Shown: positions 1 through 6,974 of the stretch, in pieces
Numbering within the stretch: position 1 is the stretch's first letter
Layout: each line of letters opens with the position of its first letter
NCBI RefSeq assembly: GCF_047314965.1
Contig: NZ_JBLBVK010000026.1
Location: forward strand, 1-20,994
Reading direction: 5' to 3'
DNA from: JAVJUV01 sp047314965
GTDB lineage: Bacteria; Pseudomonadota; Alphaproteobacteria; Rhodobacterales; Rhodobacteraceae
DNA: 20,994 nt
Translations under genes and position numbers: made by a program
Notes under the pieces: generated by a model
What the model was told of the DNA's origin: nothing
Databases searched by the model: none
The model's input: only the letters and a program-made list of their open reading frames with translations

Positions 1-92
1 ACACCTACCAGGAGATCTACTCCGTCGCCCGCGAGATCGACGCCGCAACCCTGCCCGAAAACGTCGAGCCCCGCCGCTGGTGGAAAGGCTGA
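1..92 (+). CDS. C-terminal fragment of an unidentified protein
   Basis: The frame starting at base 3 is open from the window edge and ends at TGA 90-92. It gives the last 29 residues of a protein ending in EPRRWWKG. Too little remains to name a family. The next two genes are the small and large membrane subunits of a TRAP importer, which in such operons usually follow the periplasmic substrate-binding protein, so that protein is one candidate. The tail shows no diagnostic motif. A strong hairpin follows the stop codon, and the next start is 116 bases downstream. Confidence 0.6.
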   Translation, partial: TYQEIYSVAREIDAATLPENVEPRRWWKG

Positions 93-114
93 CAAAACAC
101 CGCTAACATCACAC

Positions 115-140
115 CCGGCCCCGCTGAAAAGCGGGGCCGG
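115..140 (+). terminator. Intercistronic GC-rich hairpin before the TRAP permease genes
   Basis: A perfect 10-bp inverted repeat (CCGGCCCCGC at 115-124, GCGGGGCCGG at 131-140) encloses the loop TGAAAA. No T-run follows, so it is not a classical intrinsic terminator. It lies between the upstream gene's stop and the DctQ-like gene. In TRAP operons hairpins at this place are thought to stabilise the upstream message and reduce read-through, giving more binding protein than permease; applying that here is inference. Confidence 0.6.
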
Positions 141-208
141 AAACCAATGCAAGCGACAAGACAGAACCGGTCATACCCGGCAGCGCATCTTAGGGGAGGA
201 AGGGGCCA

Positions 209-877
209 ATGTCGTTCTGGTCCGATCTGGGCACGCTTTTCGCGGCCTTTGCCAGTCAGGATTCGTTCGAGATTAGGGAGGCGTTGAAATCAGACTCTGT
301 CTGGCTTATCGGCGCAGTCTTCCTCGCAATTTCAGGCGTTATCCTCGCATGGGTTTATCACCGTGTCCCGGTGATCGAGCGATATTTCGAACGCACCGTC
401 ATGGTGACCAGCTATCTGGCCATAGCCATGATCATCTTCTGGGGCGTGATCGACCGCTTTGTCTTTTCCAATCAGCAACCATGGTCGACCACGATACCGC
501 CGCTGTTGTTCATGATCATGGCATGGTTCGGGGCGGCCTATAACATCCGGGTCAGAACCCATCTCAGCTTTTCTGAATTCCGCACGGCGATGCCTCGCAC
601 GGGGCAGTTCATCTGCCTCTGGCTGGACTTCATTCTGTGGTTCGGCTTCGCGCTGATAATCCTGGTCACGACGATGAGACTGGTCGCCCTGTCGGCGTCC
701 AATTTCCAGATCGTTCTCGGAACCGACAACACCATGCAGTGGTGGTTCCTGATCGCCGCGCCTGTTGCCGCCACGCTGATGGCGGCCCGCGCGGTGGAGA
801 ATATCCAGGATGACGTGAAGAATTACCGGGCCGGGCAACCGCTTATCCGGCAAGCCGTTATCGGGGGAGACTCCTGA
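209..877 (+). CDS. TRAP transporter small membrane subunit (DctQ-like)
   Basis: The 222-residue product is a small integral membrane subunit of a tripartite ATP-independent periplasmic (TRAP) importer, which brings organic acids in using the sodium or proton gradient. Hydrophobic segments are visible near residues 32-50, 65-82, 95-110, 133-155 and 175-192. It is longer than a typical DctQ (about 160-190 residues) because of an N-terminal extension of about 30 residues. The ATG at 209 follows a strong GGGGAGGAAGGGG ribosome-binding stretch. Its TGA overlaps the start of the DctM-like gene in TGATG, so the two are translationally coupled. The assignment rests on membrane topology and on the unmistakable large subunit next door. 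The substrate cannot be read from the sequence. Confidence 0.85.
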   Translation: MSFWSDLGTLFAAFASQDSFEIREALKSDSVWLIGAVFLAISGVILAWVYHRVPVIERYFERTVMVTSYLAIAMIIFWGVIDRFVFSNQQPWSTTIPPLLFMIMAWFGAAYNIRVRTHLSFSEFRTAMPRTGQFICLWLDFILWFGFALIILVTTMRLVALSASNFQIVLGTDNTMQWWFLIAAPVAATLMAARAVENIQDDVKNYRAGQPLIRQAVIGGDS

Positions 878-2235
878 TGTCGGACGGGACCATCATCACG
901 CTGATATCGATCGGCGTCACATTTCTCTTCATGCTGGGTGTGCCGGTTCTTCTGGTCATCGCCTATTGGGTCGTCGGGTGCTCTTTTGTCCTTGGGCTGA
1001 CGCTCGACAACATGGGGGCCGAGCTTCTCAACGTGTTCAACAAGGGCTTTGCGCTTCTGGCCATGCCGCTCTTCATCCTGACGGGCGACCTGATCAACAA
1101 GTCTGGCATCGCTCGGCGACTGTCGGACTTCGCCTATGCCTGCCTTGGCTGGCTCAGGGGAGGTCTGGCCATGGCTTCTCTTGGCGCCTGCGGTCTGTTC
1201 GCGGCGATCTCCGGGTCGAACTCGGCGACGACGGCGACCATCGGGTCGATGCTTCATCCGGAAATGGTGAAGGGCGGCTACGACGAACGCTTTTCTGCGG
1301 CAACCGCTGCCGCGGGCGGTACGGTGGGGATCATCATCCCGCCGTCGATCATCTTCATCGTCTACGGCTTCCTGATGAACCTGCCGATTTCGGACCTGTT
1401 CGTGGCCGGGATCATTCCGGGTGCGCTGATGGTCGTGGGCATGCAGGTGGCGTGCTGGATCGTCTGCCGCATCAACGGCTGGGGCTATCTTATTCCACTG
1501 CAGATGAATCGGATCCTCAAGACGGCCTTTGGCGCCTGGTTGGGCTTCTTCGCTATCGGGCTTGTGCTTTGGGGCATCTACACCGGCAAGTTCTCACCCA
1601 CCGAGGCGGCCGGTGTAACGGTTGGCTTCTGCATCATCGCCGGCCTTGTCTCCTGGGTGGTGAGCCGGGTGTTGCGCCAGGAGCCGAACCGCACCTGGGA
1701 AGAAAAGAGCTATGGCGAAATGCTGGTCGTAGAAGGGTTCACGCTCTGGCAAATTCCCGGCATCACCATGCGTTCGGCGGAGATCACCGGAATCCTCGCA
1801 CCGCTGATCGCGATTTCGGTCGTGATGCAGCAGATCCTCTCGCTACTCGGTGCCCAACAGGTAATCGGAGATTTCGTGACCTCCATGGGCGGTTACTACG
1901 CGGTCCTGTTCACGGCGATGCTGATCGTCTTCTTCTCTGGCATGGTGCTTGAATCACTGCCGGTCACGATCATTCTCGCTCCGATCCTTGCCCCGATTGC
2001 GGCCGGCGTCGGCGTCGATCCGATCCACTTCTCGGTGATCTTCCTGGTCGGAGCCTCCATCGGCTTTATCACGCCTCCTTACGGGTTGAACCTTTATGTC
2101 GCGTCCGGCGTTACAGGGGTGCCATACTTCCGATTGCTGAGATATACCGTGCCTTATCTCGTTGCCTTGATCGGTGTTTGGGTATTGGTCTCTCTGACAC
2201 CAGAATTGGCGCTGTTCCTGCTTCCGAACAGGTAA
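877..2235 (+). CDS. TRAP transporter large membrane subunit (DctM-like)
   Basis: The 452-residue product is the large transport-conducting subunit of a TRAP importer, a polytopic inner-membrane protein. Typical DctM features are the early MPLFILTGDL segment, AAISGSNSATTATIGS in the region conserved around the transport site, GTVGIIIPPSI, FSPTEAAG, and the late GFITPPYGLNLYV. The family is usually about 425 residues. The extra length sits in a polar loop near residues 265-290 (EPNRTWEEKSYGE) between the two halves. The ATG overlaps the DctQ stop by one base. The IclR regulator begins 9 bases after the stop, so transport and regulation are probably co-transcribed. Confidence 0.93.
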   Translation: MSDGTIITLISIGVTFLFMLGVPVLLVIAYWVVGCSFVLGLTLDNMGAELLNVFNKGFALLAMPLFILTGDLINKSGIARRLSDFAYACLGWLRGGLAMASLGACGLFAAISGSNSATTATIGSMLHPEMVKGGYDERFSAATAAAGGTVGIIIPPSIIFIVYGFLMNLPISDLFVAGIIPGALMVVGMQVACWIVCRINGWGYLIPLQMNRILKTAFGAWLGFFAIGLVLWGIYTGKFSPTEAAGVTVGFCIIAGLVSWVVSRVLRQEPNRTWEEKSYGEMLVVEGFTLWQIPGITMRSAEITGILAPLIAISVVMQQILSLLGAQQVIGDFVTSMGGYYAVLFTAMLIVFFSGMVLESLPVTIILAPILAPIAAGVGVDPIHFSVIFLVGASIGFITPPYGLNLYVASGVTGVPYFRLLRYTVPYLVALIGVWVLVSLTPELALFLLPNR

Positions 2236-2244
2236 GGTTCATGA

Positions 2245-3024
2245 ATGCCAGAAGACTCCTCAGACACTGAAAAGGGTCAGATACCTACAAACCTTCGTTT
2301 GCTGCTGATCATCGAGGAGGTTGCCCGCGCAGGCGTCCCGGTCGCGCCGTCAGTTCTGGCGGATACGCTGGGTCTGCCCAAGCCGACCATGCATCGGTTG
2401 CTTGTGACGGCGGAAGAGGAGGGGTTTCTGCAGCGTGACGTGGACGGGCGTTCCTATGGACCGGGCCGCCGCCTGAGGCGCCTTGCAGGAAACACCTTGT
2501 CGTCGCAGCGCGTGCGCACGGAGCGCCTGATCATCATGAAGGCGCTTGCAGATGAGGTGGGGGAGACCTGCAATCTGGCAGCACCGGGCCGTTTCGGGAT
2601 GGTTTACCTCGACCGGGTCGAGACCCATTGGCCCCTGCGCATCCAGCTGCCCGTCGGTACCCAGGTGCCGTTCAATTGCACGGCAAGTGGCAAGATGTAC
2701 CTCTCGTCGCTGCGCGCGGACAAACTGGACAGGGTGATGAGCTGGTTGGAGCTTGAGCCTCAGACCGCGCGCTCCATCACAGATAAGGACAAGCTGCGCG
2801 AAGAACTGGCCCTGACCCGAAGCAGGGGTTACTCGACCGACGACGAGGAGTTCATGGACGGGATGGCTGCGATCGCGGCCCCGATAAAGGACAGCGAGGG
2901 CAGGTTGCTGACCACCTTGTCCATACATGCACCCGTACAAAGATACGACCTCGGCAGTCTTATCAAGATGCTTCCCCAGTTGCAGAAGGCCGCTGCCAGA
3001 ATCGAGAGCCTCAACAAGGACTGA
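2245..3024 (+). CDS. IclR-family transcriptional regulator
   Basis: The 259-residue protein has an N-terminal winged helix-turn-helix (about residues 16-75; LADTLGLPKPTMHRLL is the recognition region) and a C-terminal IclR effector-binding domain (about 90-255; NLAAPGRFGMVYLDRVE, FNCTASGKMYL and YSTDDEEFMDGMAAIAAPI are typical blocks). IclR proteins bind DNA as dimers or tetramers and respond to small organic acids, often controlling neighbouring catabolic or transport genes. It starts 9 bases after the TRAP large subunit on the same strand, so it most likely controls that importer. An ATG at 2241 is out of frame and opens only a few codons, so 2245 is taken as the start. Confidence 0.92.
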   Translation: MPEDSSDTEKGQIPTNLRLLLIIEEVARAGVPVAPSVLADTLGLPKPTMHRLLVTAEEEGFLQRDVDGRSYGPGRRLRRLAGNTLSSQRVRTERLIIMKALADEVGETCNLAAPGRFGMVYLDRVETHWPLRIQLPVGTQVPFNCTASGKMYLSSLRADKLDRVMSWLELEPQTARSITDKDKLREELALTRSRGYSTDDEEFMDGMAAIAAPIKDSEGRLLTTLSIHAPVQRYDLGSLIKMLPQLQKAAARIESLNKD

Positions 3025-3113
3025 GATGTCCAGGTAAGTATGTGCATTTGCAGTCCCGGTGGCCCGGCAACCGCCGAGACGGCAAAACGGAACAGCTGAT
3101 CATTGCGTCGTCC

Positions 3114-3140
3114 CTCACGTGAGTTAAAGTGAACGTGTTC
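3114..3140 (+). promoter_or_regulatory. Palindrome and partial dyad upstream of the exported-phosphoprotein cassette
   Basis: The 138-base gap before the cassette contains a perfect 10-base palindrome CTCACGTGAG at 3114-3123 and, 7 bases on, GAACGTGTTC at 3131-3140 with matching GAAC/GTTC arms. They lie 22-49 bases upstream of the GTG start at 3163, where operators or a transcription start could sit. No convincing -35/-10 pair could be fixed by eye. A regulatory role is inference from position and symmetry. Confidence 0.35.
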
Positions 3141-3162
3141 AACCTTCGGGAGGGGAGCCGCA

Positions 3163-3813
3163 GTGAAGATTTTTGCCACAATGTTGATAGCTCTGTCAGT
3201 GTCGTCAGGCACGGCTTGGACCAGCGACCTGACGTCGCGATCCGGTGGGCCAAGTGAAAGCCAGATGCTTTCGCGTTCGGTCGACGGCGCCCCTGACGGC
3301 ATTGCGTTTTTCCGACCCGTCCTGAGCGGCGTGCTTTACCGGGGAGGCTTCTCGGGCGGTGACAAGCAGCGCACAGGACTGTCGTCCTCGCAGCGGCAGG
3401 AGCTTTGTTCGTCAGGCTTTTCCAAAGGGTTTTACGCCGATTTCGGGAAGAATACGGACTATGGTCAGACCTCCTGCGGAAGTGGAAGCCTTGATTATCA
3501 GTCCGCACGTTCCTCTCGCCCTTCGTCTGTGATGAAGGCCATTCACGACGTCATCAAGTCTCCTTCGGAGGGCCCGGTATTCGTGCACTGCATGTGGGGC
3601 GTCCATTCCTCGGGTGCCCTTTCCGCAATGGCTCTCGTGCAATTCTGCGGCTGGTCCGAAGATCGTGCGAAGGCATACTGGAACGATGCGCGCAATGGCG
3701 CCCCATGTTCGGGTGGTTGCGACAAGTGGATAGACGCGAAGTTCGACAATTTCTCGGTCGATCCCGCGCTTTCCATTACCGAAGCAGAACGCGCTGCGAT
3801 CTGCCCGAAGTAG
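3163..3813 (+). CDS. Exported dual-specificity-phosphatase-like protein lacking the catalytic arginine
   Basis: The 216-residue product has a signal peptide (residues 1-20, ending near GTAWTSD). Its core resembles the tyrosine/dual-specificity phosphatase fold: VLYRGG near 58-62 matches the usual first strand, and VHCMWGVHSSG at 141-151 matches the P-loop HCxxGxxRTG. Cys143 and Gly146 are present, but position 149, which should be the arginine of C-X5-R, is serine. Such a protein should bind phosphate poorly, so it may be a pseudophosphatase or use altered chemistry. The mature part has several other cysteines (82, 105, 162, 182, 186, 214), suiting disulfides in the periplasm. The start is GTG, chosen because GGGAGGGGA lies 7 bases upstream; the ATG at 3181 would cut the signal peptide. 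It is first of five genes; the next begins 17 bases after its stop. Confidence 0.75.
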   Translation: MKIFATMLIALSVSSGTAWTSDLTSRSGGPSESQMLSRSVDGAPDGIAFFRPVLSGVLYRGGFSGGDKQRTGLSSSQRQELCSSGFSKGFYADFGKNTDYGQTSCGSGSLDYQSARSSRPSSVMKAIHDVIKSPSEGPVFVHCMWGVHSSGALSAMALVQFCGWSEDRAKAYWNDARNGAPCSGGCDKWIDAKFDNFSVDPALSITEAERAAICPK

Positions 3814-3830
3814 GCTTTGTGAGGGAAAAC

Positions 3831-5261
3831 ATGCGCAAATCTCTTCTACTGGCAGCATTTGCCCTGGCAATTCCGGGCATGGCATCAGCGTCGGACAGCA
3901 TCGTCGGAACGGCCACGAGTTTTCAAAGTCCCAACGGAATTTCCGAGCGCTGCGTCCGGATCGCTCCGATCCCGGGAGGTGACTACTCGAAAGGCGACTT
4001 AGAGGACGAGGAAGCCTTCTGTGCGATAGACTTCTATGCGCCGGACGTGGCGCTTTGTCCAAAGACCTGGAGCACCAGCCCCGGCATGATGGTCTATGAC
4101 ATCAGCGAAGGACCATACGCCGGCGACCGGGCGGCATTCGAGAGAAACGCCTGCAAGGAAGGCAAGTCGGCAAAGGATTTGGCCAAGGACGACCTGGCGA
4201 AGTTCAAGGTCACGATGAACCAGAAGGGTACCAGTGGCACCTTTTCGCAGTCGTCGCTGCTGTACTATCATTTCTCGCGTTACTTCGGCATGGATGTCAT
4301 GGTCCCAGTCGCCGTCTGGCGGTCCATGGACAAGGCGACTCATTCAAGCGAAGTGGCAAAGCCCGGGTTGGCGATTTCCGGAACCCATGCCCGTATGAAT
4401 CACGAGGGCTGGCGCTGGCTGGTCGATTCCGAGGCAAACCCCTCCCGTTACAGCCCGACCGACGACCTGTTCACCAGTGACCGCGAGCAGATTTACGGTG
4501 TTCTGGTTCTGAGCCCTGGGCACCGCTACGGCTCCGAGATCAACGGAACACGCCGTTCGGGCTGGGGCAAGGGACAGAACAACGACTTCCAGGAGACGCC
4601 GGCTTACCTGGCTCTTCGTACGAAGGCTCCGTTGGTCGAAGCGATTGACCGGGGTGTGCGGGAGGGGCGGAAGGACTCCACCATAAACAAGGATCTCGGA
4701 CCGGATGTGACTGACCGCCAGATGGCGTTCTGGATGCGCGAACTTTCCGAAATCGTGCTCCTGGATTTCATTTTCAGCCAGCAGGACCGGGTCGGAAACA
4801 TCGACTTCACGCCTTATTACTACTGGTCCGAAGAGGGAAAGCTAAAGGACAAGAAAGCCAAGCATCACGAGGCAGGGGACGGCACTGTGCCGTTCGGTGC
4901 GGAACTGCTCCGGCGCACGAACCTGAACGACAACGATGCGGGTGGCAGGGTTGAATATGCCAACTTTGCGAAGTCCACGCAAATGCTTGAAAAACTTCGG
5001 CATTTCGATGGCGGTGTCTACAAGCGGCTCTTGGCGCTTGATGCCGATCTCCAGTCCCAGGGACCTGTCTATCAATGGGTCGAGACGAGTCTTGGCCTCG
5101 ATGAGCGTCAGGTTAAGCAGATCGTCAGCAATGCGCGACTTGCCACGGGCATCCTCCAGGAGAGTTGCCGCCGGGGAGACCTGATTTTCGATCTGAATCC
5201 GAGGCAGTTCTTCCTTTCGGGCGAAGCGACACCGGACGAAGTCTCCTGTGATGCGTCGTGA
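3831..5261 (+). CDS. Exported protein with atypical kinase (FAM20/CotH-like) features
   Basis: The 476-residue product begins with a clear signal peptide (residues 1-20, IPGMASA then SDS). I do not recognise a named family, but motif order resembles atypical kinases such as FAM20C, CotH and HipA. A lysine at 126 (KFKVTM) is followed by a helix and strand SLLYYHFSRYFGMDVMVPV (142-160), like the helix C region of those proteins. FSQQDRVGNIDF (315-326) resembles the catalytic loop, with Asp319 and Asn323. LNDNDAGGR (365-373) resembles the metal-binding DN(D)xG segment. The frame extends upstream to 3594, but that part overlaps the previous gene; the ATG at 3831 follows GAGGG and opens directly into the signal peptide. 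Its end overlaps the phosphoesterase gene by 11 bases. Protein, lipid or sugar are all possible substrates; it may also be inactive. Confidence 0.7.
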   Translation: MRKSLLLAAFALAIPGMASASDSIVGTATSFQSPNGISERCVRIAPIPGGDYSKGDLEDEEAFCAIDFYAPDVALCPKTWSTSPGMMVYDISEGPYAGDRAAFERNACKEGKSAKDLAKDDLAKFKVTMNQKGTSGTFSQSSLLYYHFSRYFGMDVMVPVAVWRSMDKATHSSEVAKPGLAISGTHARMNHEGWRWLVDSEANPSRYSPTDDLFTSDREQIYGVLVLSPGHRYGSEINGTRRSGWGKGQNNDFQETPAYLALRTKAPLVEAIDRGVREGRKDSTINKDLGPDVTDRQMAFWMRELSEIVLLDFIFSQQDRVGNIDFTPYYYWSEEGKLKDKKAKHHEAGDGTVPFGAELLRRTNLNDNDAGGRVEYANFAKSTQMLEKLRHFDGGVYKRLLALDADLQSQGPVYQWVETSLGLDERQVKQIVSNARLATGILQESCRRGDLIFDLNPRQFFLSGEATPDEVSCDAS

Positions 5262-6219
5262 GATTGTCGCCGGCGTTTTGCTGGGGATGCTTCTGACCTC
5301 TCCCGCGACCGCTCTCACGGTCGCGGTTATCTCTGACATGAACGGCTCGTACGGATCGGTCAGGTATGAAAATCGCGTTTCTGCGGCTGTCGAGGCGATA
5401 ATTGATCTGAAGCCTGATCTTGTGATCTCGACCGGCGACATGGTGGCCGGGCAACGTCGCCCGCATCTGAGTGAGCCCGAGGTGCGGGCGATGTGGAAAG
5501 CGTTTCATGCAGTCGTGTCCACGCCCTTGGCGGCGGCAGGAATCCCGCTGGCCGTCACTCCCGGCAACCATGACGCCTCCGCCTATGGCGGGTTCGAAGG
5601 GGAACGCAGGATCTTCGCGGAGGAGTGGCGTGCGCGTCGGCCGAACCTCGCCTTCACGGACGACGCGGATTTTCCCTTTTCGTATGCCTTCGATCTGGAT
5701 GGCGTGCGTTTCGTGTCGCTCGACGCCACGACCGTTGGGAGCTTGCCGGCAGGTCAGATGTCGAAACTGGAAGACGCGATGGAGGGCGCTGGCCCGATGC
5801 GGGTGGTCTTCAGCCATTTGCCACTTTGGCCCGTGGCCATCGGGCGTGAGACGGAAGTCATTGGCGATCCCGCACTGGCGGACCTCTTCCGAGAACTGGG
5901 GGTGGACCTGCATCTTTCAGGGCACCACCATGCATTCTACCCTGGTGCGTCCGACGACGTGGCCTATGTCGCACAAGCGTGTCTGGGAGCGGGGCCGCGC
6001 GCGCTGATCGGCACCGGAGCGAAGTCCGAGACAGGTTTTGTTGTTCTGGAGATGACCTCTCCGTCCGACCCCATTACCGTGTCTTTCCGCGCATACCCGA
6101 ATTTCGCAGAAACGTTCGACAGCACCATTCTTCCGCCCGAGATACGCAGCGCCGATGCGATCTTGAACAGGCTCGACCTTGCTGATCTGCCGGATGTACG
6201 GCTGGAGACAACTGAATGA
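5251..6219 (+). CDS. Exported calcineurin-like metallophosphoesterase
   Basis: The 322-residue protein has a signal peptide (residues 1-21, ending SPATA) and the ordered motifs of the calcineurin-like metallophosphoesterase fold: SDMNG at 28-32, GDMVAGQ at 62-68, GNHD at 105-108, SHLPLWP at 188-194 and SGHHH at 223-227. These coordinate two metal ions and hydrolyse phosphate mono- or diesters. The first motif is D-x-N rather than the usual D-x-H, so one metal ligand differs; some related families tolerate this. The ATG at 5251 is preferred, but a GTG directly before it (5248) is equally in frame. The gene overlaps the kinase-like gene by 11 bases and the next gene by 4 (ATGA), which indicates coupled expression. 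The substrate is unknown. Its periplasmic location and neighbours suggest a released or surface phosphate ester. Confidence 0.88.
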   Translation: MRREIVAGVLLGMLLTSPATALTVAVISDMNGSYGSVRYENRVSAAVEAIIDLKPDLVISTGDMVAGQRRPHLSEPEVRAMWKAFHAVVSTPLAAAGIPLAVTPGNHDASAYGGFEGERRIFAEEWRARRPNLAFTDDADFPFSYAFDLDGVRFVSLDATTVGSLPAGQMSKLEDAMEGAGPMRVVFSHLPLWPVAIGRETEVIGDPALADLFRELGVDLHLSGHHHAFYPGASDDVAYVAQACLGAGPRALIGTGAKSETGFVVLEMTSPSDPITVSFRAYPNFAETFDSTILPPEIRSADAILNRLDLADLPDVRLETTE

Positions 6220-6974
6220 AGACCCCGCTATGCCTTGCGCTGCCCATCGCCTTGTTTCTCTGTGGCCCTGCTTCTGCGCAGGTTCTGGACGGGTCGCTGA
6301 CCATTCCGACCGACTTCGAGTTGCGCAACCGAGGCTGGTCGCAATTGTACAATACCGAGGAAATGCTCGAGTTCCTTATTGCTGTCTTCGAGGCAATAGC
6401 CATGACGGCCGTTCTGGCATTTCACCCGAAAAACATTGCGCATCGTCATGATATAAATGACTTTAACTTACCCCGGTCGATGTTTCTCTATGCGCTCATA
6501 GGGCTTGTCGTCGGGTTCCTCGTCATTCATCACGGCGTGCTGATCGGTTTCGTTGTCTTCGGTATCGGCAGCCTGTTTCGCTTTCGGATGGAAACACTGA
6601 GTGCATCGGATACCGCTCAGCTGATTTTCGTAGCTTTGATCGGCTTGTCCGTCGGGCTGGATCTGCCTGTCATGGCGATGTTGCTCACCATCGTTGCGGT
6701 GATCGTGGTGGCGGTGTTTGCGCGGAAATCCCACATGGCCCTTGAAGTGAAATTCGAACCGGCAGCGGACTTTGGCATGTCGATGGAAAAGATGAAGGCG
6801 TCTCTGGAGAAAGCCGGATTTTCATTCGTGGATGTCAACAAATCGAAATTCAAACCGGTCGCTGAGATCGTTTTGTCATCGACCGATTCCAACGGGCGCG
6901 TATCCCTCGTTTCCGAGATGACGCGTCAGCAAAGGGAGGCCGGAAGCGGGATCGAGGATTGGCATATCAGTTAG
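6216..6974 (+). CDS. DUF4956-like inner-membrane protein with cytoplasmic tail
   Basis: The 252-residue product has a cleavable-looking N-terminal signal (residues 1-21, PASAQ), a short polar stretch, then about five hydrophobic segments (roughly 50-69, 88-104, 107-120, 134-148, 151-168) and a soluble tail of about 80 residues. GSLFRFRMETLSASDTA (118-134) and the following GLSVGLDLP resemble the conserved centre of DUF4956 proteins (GxxRFR followed by a D-rich turn). DUF4956 genes are often next to CotH kinases and VTC-type polyphosphate polymerases; the molecular role is unknown. Here it follows the phosphoesterase by an ATGA overlap and overlaps the propeller gene by 16 bases. Family assignment is by motif memory and needs a profile search. 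A membrane anchor or channel for the exported enzymes is one guess. Confidence 0.65.
   Translation: MKTPLCLALPIALFLCGPASAQVLDGSLTIPTDFELRNRGWSQLYNTEEMLEFLIAVFEAIAMTAVLAFHPKNIAHRHDINDFNLPRSMFLYALIGLVVGFLVIHHGVLIGFVVFGIGSLFRFRMETLSASDTAQLIFVALIGLSVGLDLPVMAMLLTIVAVIVVAVFARKSHMALEVKFEPAADFGMSMEKMKASLEKAGFSFVDVNKSKFKPVAEIVLSSTDSNGRVSLVSEMTRQQREAGSGIEDWHIS

Noticed and set aside
3131..3140. GAACGTGTTC as a LexA box
   Set aside because: Alphaproteobacterial LexA sites are direct repeats of the GTTC/GAAC type with 7-base spacing; the arms here are inverted with 2-base spacing.
3594..3830. N-terminal extension of the kinase-like protein into the phosphatase-like gene
   Set aside because: It would overlap the previous gene in another frame and hide a clear signal peptide starting at ATG 3831 with its own ribosome-binding site.
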